Counted from the first letter of the stretch, positions 1 to 10,026 are shown. The stretch: 64,000 nt of DNA from Evtepia gabavorous (GCF_003425665.1 NZ_QQRQ01000004.1:124001-188000); one strand, 5' to 3'. A program made the numbers and translations. The notes: generated from the sequence alone by a model not told the origin.

Positions 1-1706
1 TGGACGGAGCTGTAGTCAAATTCAATGCCCTGGCCGATCCGAATGGGGCCGGACCCCAGGACGATGACGGTGTCCCGGCCGGTCCGGGGGAAGTTCCGGG
101 CATCACAGTGCTCGTCATAGGTGGCGTAGAAATACGGGGTCTGGGCCTGGAATTCCGCCGCGCAGGTGTCCACCATCTTATAGCTGGGGGAGCGGTGGGG
201 CAGGGCTGCTGGGTCCACCCCCGCCAGGCGGGCCAGGGTCTTGTCAGGGTAGCCGTATTTCTTCGCCTGGAGATAGATCTGCTCGGTGAGCCCGCCCTGC
301 AGGGAGGCCTCGAAAGCGACCAGGTTTTGCAGTTTGCAGATGAACCACTTGTCAATCTTGGTGATGTCGTGAATGTGGTCCACAGACACCCCCTGGGACA
401 GGGCCTCAAAAATGGTGAACAGCCGCAGGTCATCCATGGAGGCCAGGCGTTCATCCAGGGAGCGGCCGGTGGTGTCCTGGGAATGGAGGCTGTCCAGCTT
501 GATTTCCGCCCCCCGGACGGCTTTCATCAGGGCGGCCTCAAAGGTATGGGCAATGGACATGACTTCGCCGGTGGCCTTCATTTGGGAGCCCAACTTCCGG
601 CTGGCCCCGTGGAACTTGTCAAAGGGCCACTTGGGGAACTTCACCACCACATAGTCCACTGCGGGCTCAAAACAGGCGAAAGTCTCACCGGTCACATCGT
701 TTTTGATCTCATCCAGGGTGTAACCCAGGGCGATCTTGGCGGTGATCTTGGCAATGGGATAGCCCGTGGCCTTGGAGGCCAGGGCGGAGGAGCGGGAGAC
801 CCGGGGGTTTACCTCGATGACAGCATACTCAAAGCTGTCTGGGTTCAAGGCAAACTGGCAGTTGCAGCCGCCCTCGATGCCCAGCTCCTCGATGATCTTC
901 AAAGCGGCTGAGCGGAGCATCTGGTACTCCTTGTCGGCCAGGGTGAGCGCGGGCGCCACCACAATGGAGTCGCCGGTGTGAATCCCCACCGGGTCAAAGT
1001 TCTCCATGGAGCAGATGGTGATGGCGGTGCCCTTGTGGTCCCGCATCACCTCAAACTCAATCTCTTTCCAGCCAAAGATATACTTTTCGATGAGGACCTG
1101 GGTGATGGGGGAGTAGTCCAGGCCCACGGAGCCCACTTCCCGGAGCTCTTCCTCATTGTAGGCAACGCCGCCGCCGCCGCCGCCCAGGGTGAAGGCGGGC
1201 CGGACAATGACCGGGTAGCCAATGCGGTTAGCAATGGCAACGCAGGTTTCAATGTCATGGGCGGTGTCCGAGGGGATGGTGGGCTGGCCGATTTTAGCCA
1301 TGGCGTCCTTGAACAGCTGCCGGTCCTCCGCCTTGTCGATGGCATCGGCATTGGTGCCGATGAGGCGGACGTTGTGCTCCTTCAGGAAGCCTTCATGGTC
1401 CAGCTCCATGGCGATGGTCAGACCGGTCTGCCCGCCCAGGCCAGCCAGCAAGCTGTCCGGCTGGGTTTCCAGAATGATCCGCTTGATGGTTTCCGTGGTC
1501 AGGGGCTCCAGGTAGACCGCGTCGGCCATGGCGTTGTCGGTCATGATGGTGGCGGGGTTGGAGTTGACCAGGATGGTCTCCACCCCCTCCTGCTTCAGCA
1601 CCCGGCAGGCCTGGGTGCCGGCGTAGTCGAACTCAGCGGCCTGGCCAATGACAATGGGGCCGGAGCCGATGACCAGTACCTTCTTGATGGATGTATCCTT
1701 CGGCAT
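1..1706 (-). CDS. carB: Carbamoyl-phosphate synthase large subunit, N-terminal part (runs off the window)
   Basis: The ATP-consuming subunit that makes carbamoyl phosphate from bicarbonate, ammonia released by CarA, and two ATP, for pyrimidine and arginine synthesis. The reading frame starts at ATG 1706 and is open to base 1, giving about 568 of the usual ~1070 residues. Visible are the first nucleotide-binding motif near the start ([19 protein letters not shown]), the glycine-rich ATP-grasp loop ([13 protein letters not shown]), the [20 protein letters not shown] region and, at the truncated end, the start of the second repeat ([15 protein letters not shown]). The ATG shares one base with the carA stop (TAATG), so the two are translationally coupled. 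The truncation is only the window edge. Confidence 0.97.
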   Translation of the reverse strand, partial: MPKDTSIKKVLVIGSGPIVIGQAAEFDYAGTQACRVLKQEGVETILVNSNPATIMTDNAMADAVYLEPLTTETIKRIILETQPDSLLAGLGGQTGLTIAMELDHEGFLKEHNVRLIGTNADAIDKAEDRQLFKDAMAKIGQPTIPSDTAHDIETCVAIANRIGYPVIVRPAFTLGGGGGGVAYNEEELREVGSVGLDYSPITQVLIEKYIFGWKEIEFEVMRDHKGTAITICSMENFDPVGIHTGDSIVVAPALTLADKEYQMLRSAALKIIEELGIEGGCNCQFALNPDSFEYAVIEVNPRVSRSSALASKATGYPIAKITAKIALGYTLDEIKNDVTGETFACFEPAVDYVVVKFPKWPFDKFHGASRKLGSQMKATGEVMSIAHTFEAALMKAVRGAEIKLDSLHSQDTTGRSLDERLASMDDLRLFTIFEALSQGVSVDHIHDITKIDKWFICKLQNLVAFEASLQGGLTEQIYLQAKKYGYPDKTLARLAGVDPAALPHRSPSYKMVDTCAAEFQAQTPYFYATYDEHCDARNFPRTGRDTVIVLGSGPIRIGQGIEFDYSSV

Positions 1707-2779
1707 TACAAGCCCTCCTTCATCATCGCAGTAAAGCGGTCAAACGCGGTCAGGCAGTCCAGGGGCCCGCCGTGGGCCTCGGGGTGGAACTGGAGCGAGA
1801 ACGCGTGAAACTCAGGGTAATCTACCCCTTCACAGGTGCCGTCGTTGACATTGACAAACCGCAGCTTGCCTCCGGTGCCGGCCAGGGTGGTCTCGTCCAC
1901 GGCATAGCCGTGGTTCTGGCTGGTGATGGAGACCTCGCCGGTCTCCAGGTCCATGGCCGGCTGGTTGGCACCCCGGTGGCCGAACTTGAGCTTTTTGGTC
2001 TTCGCCCCTGCGGCCAGGGCCATCATCTGGTGCCCCAGGCAGATTCCAAACATGGGCAGCTTGCCGAACAGTTTCTGAATCTGCTGGATGCAGAAGGGGT
2101 TGTCCGCCGGGTCACCCGGGCCATTGGAGAGCATCACGCCGTGGTGGCCCGCTGAAAGAATCTCCTCCGCAGGGGTGTTGTAGGGATAGATGGTCACCTT
2201 ACAGCCCCGGGCCAGCAGAGAGTTGGCAATGCTCTCCTTGGCGCCGTAGTCCAGCAGCGCCACCGAGAAGGCGGCCTCCCCTTGGGGCATACGGACCGTG
2301 ACTTCTTTTTCACTGGTGTTCTCCACGGACTGGGTGACACGGTAGGCCTTCAGCGCCTCCCAGTCGGGCTGGCCCTCCTCCGTGGTAATCACTGCGTTGA
2401 GGACGCCGCCATCCCGAAGCAGCTGGGTGAGCATCCGGGTATCCACCCCGGCGATGCCCACCACGTTCTGGGCTTTCAGAAAGGCGTCCACCGTTTCCTC
2501 ACATCGGAAATTAGAGGGGGTTTGGCAATATTCCCGGACCACCACGCCGCCCATCTGGCAATGAGGGCTCTCTTTGTCCTTGTGACAGATGCCGTAGTTG
2601 CCAAACTGCGGGAAGGTGTAGACCACCAGCTGCCCGTAGTAGCTGGGATCTGTCAGGCTTTCCACGCAGCCGGTCATGCCCGTGGTGAAGACCAGCTCGC
2701 CCATGGCGGTGCCGGCGGCGCCGAAGCTGTGCCCTTCCAGAACCTGACCGTTTTCCAAATAGAGATATGCTTTTTTCAT
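1706..2779 (-). CDS. carA: Carbamoyl-phosphate synthase small subunit (glutamine amidotransferase)
   Basis: Hydrolyses glutamine and channels ammonia to CarB. The 357-aa protein has the usual length: an N-terminal CarA-specific domain (about 1-150) and a class I glutamine amidotransferase domain (about 170-357). The catalytic triad is visible as Cys247 (MFGICLGHQ), His332 and Glu334 (FHPEAHGGP). ATG at 2779 is preceded by a GGAGGG ribosome site at good spacing. It is the first gene of carAB and is expressed from a strong promoter at 2865-2893. No PyrR-type attenuator was recognised in the leader. Confidence 0.97.
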   Translation of the reverse strand: MKKAYLYLENGQVLEGHSFGAAGTAMGELVFTTGMTGCVESLTDPSYYGQLVVYTFPQFGNYGICHKDKESPHCQMGGVVVREYCQTPSNFRCEETVDAFLKAQNVVGIAGVDTRMLTQLLRDGGVLNAVITTEEGQPDWEALKAYRVTQSVENTSEKEVTVRMPQGEAAFSVALLDYGAKESIANSLLARGCKVTIYPYNTPAEEILSAGHHGVMLSNGPGDPADNPFCIQQIQKLFGKLPMFGICLGHQMMALAAGAKTKKLKFGHRGANQPAMDLETGEVSITSQNHGYAVDETTLAGTGGKLRFVNVNDGTCEGVDYPEFHAFSLQFHPEAHGGPLDCLTAFDRFTAMMKEGL

Positions 2780-2864
2780 CGTGTCCCTCCATCCATGTAT
2801 CAGGAATCAAACGGTTGTTTTTTTGGGGAAAGTATCGGGGAAAAACGTAATTTTCTAACGTTTA

Positions 2865-2893
2865 AGTATACCGGAAAATTGATCCGGCGTCAA
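2865..2893 (-). promoter_or_regulatory. Sigma-A promoter of carAB
   Basis: On the minus strand TTGACG (2888-2893) and TATACT (2865-2870) are separated by exactly 17 bp, about 85 bp upstream of the carA start. It is the only good match in the 281-bp gap between glnA and carA. Confidence 0.8.
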
Positions 2894-3007
2894 TGTGGAA
2901 CTGGATGCCCCGGAAAAAAACAATGCGGGTAAAGTTTCGTATATTTTGGTAGAATTGACGAGAAAAAGTGAATAATTATGGAAATATACGAATAAATATT
3001 CAATCCT

Positions 3008-3048
3008 CATAAAAAACCGGGGGAAACCAACGCGGTTTCTCCCGGTTT
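3008..3048 (-). terminator. Intrinsic terminator after glnA
   Basis: A 15-bp stem with one G-U pair (arms 3014-3028 and 3034-3048, 5-nt loop) is followed on the minus strand by six T. It lies just past the glnA stop and separates glnA from carAB. Confidence 0.85.
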
Positions 3049-3060
3049 GCGGAACCTCTG

Positions 3061-4392
3061 TCAATAGAGGACCATGTATTTTGCGATTTCCCAGCTGGAA
3101 ACGCGGGTGCAGTACTCCTCCCACTCTTTTTCCTTGCCGGCGATGTACTGGGTGTAGATATGGGGCCCCAGCACCTCCGCCATCAGGGGGTCGGCCTCCA
3201 GGGCGTCCAGGGCGTGCTCCAGGGAATCGGGCAGGTCCTCAATGCCGCAGGCTGCCCGTTCATCGGCGTTCATCTCAAAGATGTTCTCCGTGATTTCCTC
3301 CGGAGGGGTGAGCTTTCTCTCCATGCCGTCCAGGCCGGCGGCCAGGCAGACGGCCAGCGCCAGATAGGGGTTGCAGGAGGGGTCGGGGTTTCGCAGCTCC
3401 ACCCGGGTGGACTGTCCCCGGGCGGCGGGGATTCGGATCAGGGCCGAGCGGTTGGAGGCGGACCAGGCGGAGTAGCAGGGGGCCTCATAGCCGGGAACCA
3501 GACGCTTGTAGGAGTTGACCAAGGGATTGGTGATGGCGGTCATGCCCTTCACATGGGTCAGCAGGCCGGCGATGAAGTGATAGGCGTCCTTTGAGAGCTG
3601 ACGGTCTCCGTCGGGGTCAAAGAAGACGTTTTTCCCATCCTTGAACAGGGACATATTGATGTGCATGCCCGAGCCAGCGGTGCCGTAAATGGGTTTGGGC
3701 ATAAAGGTGGCGTGAAGACCGTTGGCGTAGGCGATTTTTTTCACCGTCTGTTTGAAGGTGATGATGCTGTCGGCGGCGTTCAGCGCCTCGGCGTACTTAA
3801 AATCAATCTCATGCTGCCCGGCGGCGCACTCGTGGTGGGAGGCCTCGATCTCAAACCCCAGGGCCTCCAGGGCCAGGCAGATTTCCCGGCGGGTGTGGTC
3901 CCCATGGTCAATGGGGCCTAAGTCGAAGTAACCAGCCTCGTCGTTGGTCTTGGTGGTGGGTTTGCCGTCTTTGTCCATCTCAAACAGGAAGAATTCGCAT
4001 TCCGGCCCCACATTGAAGGTATAGCCCAGGTCAGCGGCCCGCCGGAGCACCCGCTTCAGGGCTCCCCGGGGGTCCCCGATGAAGGGGGTGCCGTCCGGGT
4101 TGCACACGTCGCAGAGCAGCCGGGCCACCTTGCCCTGCTGTTCGTACCAGGACAGGACGGTGAAGGTGTCCAGATCGGGGTAGAGGTACTGATCAGATTC
4201 GTGGATCCGGGTAAAGCCCTCGATGGAGCTGCCATCAATAGAGATTTGATTGTTTACGGCTTTTTGGATCTGCGAGGCGGTGATGGCCACGTTTTTGGCC
4301 TGGCCAAAGATATCGGTGAACTGCATGCGGATGAAGTCAATGCCCTCTTCCTCTACCATGCGGATGATATCGTCCTTGGTGTATTTGCTCAT
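3061..4392 (-). CDS. glnA: Glutamine synthetase, type I
   Basis: Makes glutamine from glutamate, ammonia and ATP in the cytoplasm. The 443-aa protein has the short GSI-alpha length. It carries the N-terminal beta-grasp segment (FIRMQFTDIFGQAKNVAI), the metal/ATP region (GPECEFFLFE), the HHE-type ligand motif (EASHHECAAGQHEIDF), AGSGMHINMS, and the NRSALIRIP and ELRNPDPSCNPYLA signatures. I chose ATG 4392, with AAGGGGA about ten bases upstream, over an in-frame TTG at 4413. There is no adenylylation-site extension, so feedback control would be of the Gram-positive type. It is monocistronic, with its own consensus promoter and terminator, beside carAB, which consumes its product. Confidence 0.97.
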   Translation of the reverse strand: MSKYTKDDIIRMVEEEGIDFIRMQFTDIFGQAKNVAITASQIQKAVNNQISIDGSSIEGFTRIHESDQYLYPDLDTFTVLSWYEQQGKVARLLCDVCNPDGTPFIGDPRGALKRVLRRAADLGYTFNVGPECEFFLFEMDKDGKPTTKTNDEAGYFDLGPIDHGDHTRREICLALEALGFEIEASHHECAAGQHEIDFKYAEALNAADSIITFKQTVKKIAYANGLHATFMPKPIYGTAGSGMHINMSLFKDGKNVFFDPDGDRQLSKDAYHFIAGLLTHVKGMTAITNPLVNSYKRLVPGYEAPCYSAWSASNRSALIRIPAARGQSTRVELRNPDPSCNPYLALAVCLAAGLDGMERKLTPPEEITENIFEMNADERAACGIEDLPDSLEHALDALEADPLMAEVLGPHIYTQYIAGKEKEWEEYCTRVSSWEIAKYMVLY

Positions 4393-4432
4393 TAAGATCA
4401 GTTCCCCTTTCAAACGAAAAAAGGACCAGTAA

Positions 4433-4449
4433 GCTTCGAATTCCGAAGC
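4433..4449 (-). promoter_or_regulatory. Hairpin in the glnA leader
   Basis: Perfect inverted repeat GCTTCG / CGAAGC with a 5-nt loop, between the glnA promoter and its ribosome site. On the minus strand six T lie 10 nt past the stem, so it is not a clean terminator. It may be an RNA control element or a GlnR/TnrA-like operator substitute; the function is unknown. Confidence 0.4.
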
Positions 4450-4467
4450 ACTCGTCCGCTCTTTTAA

Positions 4468-4496
4468 ATTATAGTATTCCCAAGCAGGACTGTCAA
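4468..4496 (-). promoter_or_regulatory. Consensus sigma-A promoter of glnA
   Basis: On the minus strand a perfect TTGACA (4491-4496) and a perfect TATAAT (4468-4473) are separated by 17 bp, about 75 bp upstream of the glnA ATG. This is the strongest-looking promoter in the window. Confidence 0.92.
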
Positions 4497-4736
4497 GGAA
4501 AAAGTCATCGGTCTGTGGTTTTTCTTATATTAAAGGATAGGATTTGGACAGGATGGCGGGGAATTTCCCCCTCTCTGTTGGTAACATAGTGGAAAAATTA
4601 TAAAATCCCAGGAGAAAGCGGCCGGACCCCATTGCAAATTCCACGGGTTTGTGGGAAAATAAGCGGGTGCAACATGGAACATCATGCGGGAACCCAGGCC
4701 CGCTGCAAGGGAACCAGATCAAAGGGGTCGATGAAG

Positions 4737-5453
4737 ATGACAAAGCTGGAACAGATTTACGAGGGAAAGGCCAAAAAAGTATTTCGGACCGATGACCCGG
4801 CGTATTGCGTCGTGGAATACAAGGACGATGCCACCGCGTTCAATGGACTGAAAAAAGGGACCATTTTGGGGAAGGGCGCCGTGAACAACCGGATGACCAA
4901 CCTGCTCATGCAGATGCTGGAGCAGCAGGGGATTCCCACCCATTTCGTAAAGGAGCTCAGCGACCGGGAGACCGTGGTGAAAAGGGTGGAGATCGTACCC
5001 CTGGAGGTCATTGTCCGCAACATTTCCGCTGGTCACTTCGCCCAGAACTATGGGGTGGAGGAGGGGATCGTCTTTGACGAGCCCACCATTGAGTTTTCCT
5101 ATAAAAATGACGCGCTGGGGGACCCCCTCATCAATTCCTACCATGCCCGGGCCCTGAAACTGGCCACGGGCGAGGAGATCGACACCATCGTCCGCCTGGC
5201 CTTTCAGGTCAACGAGGCTCTGAAGGCATTTTTCCTGTCAGTGGGCATTAGGCTGGTGGACTTTAAGCTGGAGTTTGGCCGGACGGGGGACGGGACCATC
5301 GTCTTGGCGGATGAGATCTCCCCGGACACCTGCCGCCTGTGGGACAAAGACACCAATGAGAAGCTGGACAAGGACCGCTTCCGCCGGGATTTGGGCCACG
5401 TGGAAAGCGCCTATCAGGAGGTCATGCGCCGCCTGCTGGAGAAGCAGCCCTAA
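4737..5453 (+). CDS. purC: Phosphoribosylaminoimidazole-succinocarboxamide (SAICAR) synthase
   Basis: Joins aspartate to CAIR in purine synthesis, using ATP. The 238-aa protein has the normal bacterial length and opens with the family signature [14 protein letters not shown]. Also visible are the ATP-site stretch [10 protein letters not shown], the substrate motif ([18 protein letters not shown]) and [17 protein letters not shown] 4737 lies 9 bases after AAAGGGG; ATG 4731 is two codons earlier and possible. The longer open frame back to 4632 has no ribosome site. The 5' region contains a GGGGAATTTCCCC palindrome (4559-4571) and a GCGGG/CCCGC hairpin but no recognisable purine riboswitch. The next gene, glmS, follows after 57 bp. 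Confidence 0.95.
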   Translation: MTKLEQIYEGKAKKVFRTDDPAYCVVEYKDDATAFNGLKKGTILGKGAVNNRMTNLLMQMLEQQGIPTHFVKELSDRETVVKRVEIVPLEVIVRNISAGHFAQNYGVEEGIVFDEPTIEFSYKNDALGDPLINSYHARALKLATGEEIDTIVRLAFQVNEALKAFFLSVGIRLVDFKLEFGRTGDGTIVLADEISPDTCRLWDKDTNEKLDKDRFRRDLGHVESAYQEVMRRLLEKQP

Positions 5454-5510
5454 GGCCCCGACCCGGGATCAGCCGCGTGCGCCAGCACGCTGAAAAAGGA
5501 GGAAACACAC

Positions 5511-7337
5511 ATGTGTGGAATTGTCGGATTTACCGGCAGCCAGAATGCGGCCCCCATTTTGCTGGACGGGCTGAAGAAGCTGGAATATAGAGGATACGAT
5601 TCCGCCGGCATGGCGGTATTGGGACAGGATGGCATTCAGATGGTCAAAACCATCGGAATGATCAAAAATCTGGACAACAAGACGCAGGGAGGGGCGGCCC
5701 TTCCAGGCACCGCCGGCATCGGCCATACCCGCTGGGCCACCCATGGGGAGCCCACGGATGTCAATGCCCATCCCCACATGAGCAATGATGACAAGTTCGC
5801 CATTGTCCACAACGGTATCATCGAGAACTATGCCCAGCTCCGGGAGGAGCTTAAAGCAAAGGGGTTCCAGTTCAAGAGCGAGACCGATACTGAGGTGATT
5901 GTGCATCTGCTGGACCTCTACTATGAGGGTGACCTGAAAAAAGCGGTATTGAAAACCGTTTCCCGCCTGGAGGGCGCCTATGCTCTGGGTATCCTCTGCG
6001 CGGAGGAGGGGGGACGCCTGATTGCGACCCGTCACGCGGCACCCCTGATCGTGGGTGTGGGCATTGGGGAAAATTACTTTGCCTCCGATGTTACAGCCCT
6101 GGTGGCGTATACCAAAAACGTCATCTACTTAGAAGACGGGGAGATCGCGGACATTACTCCCGATAGAATTACCGTATACGACAGCATTGGTAAGAACCTC
6201 GAAAAGTCTATCACCCGGATCGCTTGGGATATTGCAGCGGCGGAAAAGGGTGGTTATGACCACTTTATGCTCAAGGAGATCATGGAGCAGCCCAACGCCA
6301 TCAAGTCCACCATTGAGCCCCGGATTCAGAATGGAGAGGTGGTGCTGGACGACTTCTCCCTGACGGACGAAGACCTGAGGCAGATCAACAAGATTATGAT
6401 TACCGCCTGTGGTTCGGCCTTCTATGCCGGCAGCGTGGGCAAGTATGTGATGGAGGAGCTCTGCCGGATTCCCGTGGAGGCGGACTTGGCCTCCGAGCTT
6501 CGCTACCGCAATCCCCTGGTGGATGAGCACACCCTGCTGGTGGTGGTCTCTCAGTCCGGGGAGACCGCGGACACCATCGCCGCCATGAAGGAGTGCAAGG
6601 CCCGGGGGGCCCGCATCCTGGCCATTGTCAACGTGGTGGGCAGCACCATCGCCAAGCTGGCCGACCATGTCATTTACACTTGGGCCGGGCCGGAGATCGC
6701 GGTGGCCACCACCAAGGGCTACACCACCCAGGTGGCGGTGCTGGACATGCTGGCGGTTTATTTGGCCCGCCGCCTGGGCAAACTGGATGATCAGAGGAAC
6801 AAGGAACTGGTGGAGGCCATTCTTCAGTTCCCGAGCCTTATTCAGCGGGCCATTGACCTCAACCCCAATCTCCCCGCCTTGGCTCAGAAGTACCACGGGC
6901 ACAACGATATGTTTTTCATTGGCCGGAATGTGGACTATGCCGCCAGTATGGAGGGGTCCTTGAAGCTCAAGGAGATTTCCTACCTCCACTCGGAGGCCTA
7001 TGCCGCCGGGGAGCTCAAGCACGGCACCATTGCCCTCATTGAAAAGGACCGTCCCGTGATCGCCCTGGCCTGCTATGAGGCGCTGTTTGACAAAATGATG
7101 AGCAACATCAAGGAGGTCAAGGCCCGGGGCGCCCAGGTTTTGGCGGTGGTGCTGGAGGGGAACCGGCAGATCTTTGCCGAGGCCGACGATGTGATCTTTG
7201 TCCCCCGGACCGAGGCCCTGTTCAACTCCCTGCCGGAGATTGTTCCCCTGCAGCTGTTTGCCTACTATGTGGCCAGAGCCAACGGCTGTGACATCGACAA
7301 ACCCAAAAATCTGGCCAAGTCTGTCACTGTGGAATAA
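5511..7337 (+). CDS. glmS: Glutamine--fructose-6-phosphate aminotransferase (isomerizing)
   Basis: Makes glucosamine-6-phosphate from fructose-6-phosphate and glutamine, the entry to peptidoglycan and other amino-sugar polymers. The 608-aa protein has the standard length. It has the N-terminal nucleophile Cys2 (MCGIVGFTG), the class II amidotransferase domain (1-230, with HTRWATHGEP and HNGIIENY) and two SIS sugar-isomerase domains (about 290-600, with ACGSAFYAG, SQSGETADT and a C-terminal KNLAKSVTVE tail). AAAGGAGG lies just upstream of ATG 5511. A small hairpin (GCGTGC GCCA GCACGC) sits between purC and glmS. I saw no glmS ribozyme core. The gene probably shares transcription with purC. Confidence 0.97.
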   Translation: MCGIVGFTGSQNAAPILLDGLKKLEYRGYDSAGMAVLGQDGIQMVKTIGMIKNLDNKTQGGAALPGTAGIGHTRWATHGEPTDVNAHPHMSNDDKFAIVHNGIIENYAQLREELKAKGFQFKSETDTEVIVHLLDLYYEGDLKKAVLKTVSRLEGAYALGILCAEEGGRLIATRHAAPLIVGVGIGENYFASDVTALVAYTKNVIYLEDGEIADITPDRITVYDSIGKNLEKSITRIAWDIAAAEKGGYDHFMLKEIMEQPNAIKSTIEPRIQNGEVVLDDFSLTDEDLRQINKIMITACGSAFYAGSVGKYVMEELCRIPVEADLASELRYRNPLVDEHTLLVVVSQSGETADTIAAMKECKARGARILAIVNVVGSTIAKLADHVIYTWAGPEIAVATTKGYTTQVAVLDMLAVYLARRLGKLDDQRNKELVEAILQFPSLIQRAIDLNPNLPALAQKYHGHNDMFFIGRNVDYAASMEGSLKLKEISYLHSEAYAAGELKHGTIALIEKDRPVIALACYEALFDKMMSNIKEVKARGAQVLAVVLEGNRQIFAEADDVIFVPRTEALFNSLPEIVPLQLFAYYVARANGCDIDKPKNLAKSVTVE

Positions 7338-7352
7338 AAGGAGAAGGCGAGC

Positions 7353-8084
7353 ATGCGAAACTACGCGGAAGAAACGGAGAAACGGGTCCAATTTATCCGG
7401 CAGGCGGTGGCCGATGCCCACGCCGACGGCATTCTGTTTGGCAACAGCGGGGGCAAGGACTCCGCCCTGGTGGGTATCCTGTGCAAAATGGCCTGTGAGA
7501 ACACCGAGGGCATCATTCTGCCCTGCAGCTCCAAGCGGAATTTTACCATTGACAAGGACGACGGGATGGAGGTGGCCGAGCAGTTCGGCATCAAAACCCG
7601 GGTGATCGACCTGACCGCCCAGAAGGAGCTGGCCATAGAGACCATGTCCCAGGTGGCCACCCTCTCCCAGGCCGCCATTGGCAACCTGGCACCCCGTCTG
7701 CGGATGCTTACCCTCTACGCCATCGGCGCCAGTGAAAACCGCCTGGTGGCAGGGACGGGCAACGCCAGCGAGTACCACATGGGCTACTTTACCAAGTGGG
7801 GGGATGGGGCCTATGACCTCAACCCCATCGCGGACCTGACCGCCACGGAGGTTTTTGAGTTCCTGCGCTACCTGAAGGCTCCCCAGGCGGTGATCACCAA
7901 GGCGCCCTCTGCCGGCCTGTTTGAGGGGCAGACCGATGAGGAGGACATGGGGGTCACCTACGCGGCCATCGACAAGTATATCACCACCGGTGAGGCCAAC
8001 GAGCATGACAAGGCCATCATCGACCGCTATCACGCCCGCAGCGCCCACAAGCGGCGGGACCCATTGCGGTATCATGGGGAATGA
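7353..8084 (+). CDS. nadE: NAD+ synthase, ammonia-dependent type
   Basis: Last step of NAD synthesis: amidation of deamido-NAD with ATP. The 243-aa protein has only the synthetase domain. It carries the PP-loop motif SGGKDSALVG near residue 33, the RLRMLTLYAIG helix, the GTGNASEYHMGYFTKWGD substrate loop and the C-terminal HKRRDP motif. There is no N-terminal nitrilase domain, so it should use free ammonia. It starts 16 bp after glmS with a GGAG site, and a strong terminator lies just beyond the stop. purC-glmS-nadE may be one transcript linked by amide-nitrogen chemistry. Confidence 0.95.
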   Translation: MRNYAEETEKRVQFIRQAVADAHADGILFGNSGGKDSALVGILCKMACENTEGIILPCSSKRNFTIDKDDGMEVAEQFGIKTRVIDLTAQKELAIETMSQVATLSQAAIGNLAPRLRMLTLYAIGASENRLVAGTGNASEYHMGYFTKWGDGAYDLNPIADLTATEVFEFLRYLKAPQAVITKAPSAGLFEGQTDEEDMGVTYAAIDKYITTGEANEHDKAIIDRYHARSAHKRRDPLRYHGE

Positions 8085-8090
8085 AATGCG

Positions 8091-8121
8091 AAATCCGCCG
8101 TCTTAAGACGGCGGATTTTTG
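8091..8121 (+). terminator. Intrinsic terminator after nadE
   Basis: A perfect 28-bp palindrome (8091-8118; arms AAATCCGCCGTCTT and its complement) runs into five T. It ends the purC-glmS-nadE unit 26 bp before the response regulator. Confidence 0.9.
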
Positions 8122-8146
8122 CACAAGCAGCAAGGGGAGGAAGCCT

Positions 8147-8821
8147 ATGAAACTTTTGTATGCGGAGGATGAGGAGACCATGGCAGAGGCCGTGGTGGAT
8201 ATTCTTACCTACCACAACTATTTAGTGGACACAGTGGCCGATGGAGCGGAGGCCCTGGCCTATGCCCAGAATGGGGACTATGACGGTATCATCTTGGATG
8301 TGATGATGCCAAAGATGGATGGGTTAGAGGTTCTTAGCCGCCTTCGAGAGATGGGATGCCGTACCCCTATTCTATTGTTAACAGCCAAGGGGGCTGTGGA
8401 AGATCGGGTTGCCGGCCTGGATTTGGGGGCAGATGACTATTTACCAAAGCCATTTGTTATGGAGGAATTTCTGGCCCGGGTGCGTGCCATGCTCCGGCGG
8501 CGGGAGGCATTTACGCCAGAAATCCTCCAATACGATGATGTCACCTTGCATGGGGGGACCTTTCAGCTCAGAAGGAATGGAGAAGCAGTTACGCTGCCTA
8601 AGTTGGAATACCGTCTCATGGAGGTTTTGATACGGAACCAGGGGATTTATCTCTCCTCAGAAGACCTGCTGGTGAAGGTCTGGGGCTATAATACCGAGGC
8701 GGAACTGGGCACAGTCTGGGTTTACCTGTCCTATCTGCGTAAGCGGCTGGCTAAGCTGGGATCACGGGTAAAGATCAAAGGGCGCCGGGGCATTGGTTAT
8801 ACCCTGGAGGTGGGGCAATGA
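8147..8821 (+). CDS. Two-component response regulator, OmpR/PhoB family
   Basis: A 224-aa DNA-binding regulator. The receiver domain spans 1-115 with acidic residues E7/D8, phospho-acceptor Asp51 (GIILDVMMPKMDG), the T in LLLTAKG and the K in YLPKPF. The C-terminal winged helix (about 130-222) ends in KGRRGIGYTL. ATG 8147 is preceded by AAGGGGAGG; the open frame continues upstream without a ribosome site. It overlaps the kinase gene by ATGA, so they form a cognate pair. Direct repeats before the following VTC operon fit a binding site for this protein (inference). Confidence 0.93.
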   Translation: MKLLYAEDEETMAEAVVDILTYHNYLVDTVADGAEALAYAQNGDYDGIILDVMMPKMDGLEVLSRLREMGCRTPILLLTAKGAVEDRVAGLDLGADDYLPKPFVMEEFLARVRAMLRRREAFTPEILQYDDVTLHGGTFQLRRNGEAVTLPKLEYRLMEVLIRNQGIYLSSEDLLVKVWGYNTEAELGTVWVYLSYLRKRLAKLGSRVKIKGRRGIGYTLEVGQ

Positions 8822-10026
8822 AGAGAACGTTACAGTGGAAATTCATCCGCACCGCTATGATGGCGGTGACTGTACTGCTGTTGGTTTTGCTGGGCGCGAT
8901 TAATTTACTCAATTGGTGGCAAGTGGAGCGGCAGACTGACTGGATGCTTCAAGTGCTGACTCAGGGGGATGCGCCTCCTGTGGAGCCGAAACGGCCGGAG
9001 GGTTTCCTGCCGCCTCTGGACGCCGATGATAAGGGGGCTGCCCGATTCTTTCAGGTGTTCTATGATGGGACGGGACAGGTGGCCTATGTAGATGTCAATC
9101 AGATTGCCACGGTAACAAAGGAGGAGGCTGTGGACTATGCTGCCCAATGCCAGGGACGGGACCAGGGAACGATCGACCGATTCGAGTTTCGCCGGGTGTC
9201 TGTCCCGGACGGGCAGGGAGAGCGTATTCTCTTTTTGGACATCTCTTCAAGCCGGTGGTCCATTCTGACGGTACTGGCGATTTCTGCCGGGATGGGGCTG
9301 CTGTGCTGGCTGGGAACCTTGCTGCTGGTGGTTCTCCTGTCTCACCGGGCCATTGCTCCCCTGGCCCGGTCAATGGAAAAACAGCGCCAGTTTGTCACCA
9401 ATGCCGGCCATGAAATTAAAACCCCCTTGGCCATTATCCAAGCCAACACGGATGCGATGGAGCTTCATCAGGGGCCGTCCAAGTGGAGCCAAAATATCCG
9501 GGTACAAACGCTTCGCTTGACAGGATTGATGGAAAACCTATTGACGTTGGCTCGGATGGATGAGGTCAAAGCCCCTCCGGCGCAACGGGTGGAACTGAGC
9601 TCTCTGGCGCAGGAGGTCTGCCAATCCTTTCGGGAGGGGGCGGCCCAACGGAATATCCAAATGGAGGAGGCCATTGCCCCTGATATTGTGCTACAGGCCA
9701 ACCGGGAGCAAATGGTTCAATTGCTTTCCATTCTTTTGGACAATGGGATAAAATACACCGAGCCGGGAGGAAAGCTTGCTTTGTCCCTTCAGAAGGAGGG
9801 GAAAAAAGTCCGTCTGCGGGTGAGAAACGGCCCCACGCAGATTCCCGAGGGAGACCTGTCTCGGATGTTTGACCGTTTTTTCCGGGGAGACCTTGCCCGC
9901 ACCCAAAAGGGAGGCGGATACGGCATTGGGCTTTCCGCCGCACAAGCTATCGTGGGGGCGTGGGGAGGAACCATTACTGCGACAGTGGAGGGAAAGAACA
10001 CGATGGTGTTCACAGTAGCCTTTTGA
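8818..10026 (+). CDS. Sensor histidine kinase
   Basis: A 402-aa membrane kinase partnering the overlapping response regulator. Transmembrane helix 1 is at about 10-33. An extracytoplasmic sensor of about 110 residues, rich in charged residues and lacking a recognisable PAS or Cache signature, follows. Helix 2 is at about 146-173. The HisKA domain has H198 in GHEIKTPLAII, and the HATPase domain has the N box (LLDNGIKYTEPGG), F box (MFDRFFRG) and G2 box (GYGIGLSAAQAIV). The ligand cannot be read from the sequence. A terminator ends the pair. Confidence 0.93.
   Translation: MKRTLQWKFIRTAMMAVTVLLLVLLGAINLLNWWQVERQTDWMLQVLTQGDAPPVEPKRPEGFLPPLDADDKGAARFFQVFYDGTGQVAYVDVNQIATVTKEEAVDYAAQCQGRDQGTIDRFEFRRVSVPDGQGERILFLDISSSRWSILTVLAISAGMGLLCWLGTLLLVVLLSHRAIAPLARSMEKQRQFVTNAGHEIKTPLAIIQANTDAMELHQGPSKWSQNIRVQTLRLTGLMENLLTLARMDEVKAPPAQRVELSSLAQEVCQSFREGAAQRNIQMEEAIAPDIVLQANREQMVQLLSILLDNGIKYTEPGGKLALSLQKEGKKVRLRVRNGPTQIPEGDLSRMFDRFFRGDLARTQKGGGYGIGLSAAQAIVGAWGGTITATVEGKNTMVFTVAF

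Noticed and set aside
4500-4736. Purine riboswitch before purC
   Set aside because: No conserved junction sequences or flanking helices were found; only short palindromes.
5454-5510. glmS ribozyme before glmS
   Set aside because: The gap is only 57 bp and lacks the conserved ribozyme core; it contains only a small hairpin and the ribosome site.
6129-8075. 648-codon open frame on the minus strand opposite glmS and nadE
   Set aside because: It spans two recognised genes and their gap, with no ribosome site or domain signature; a shadow frame.
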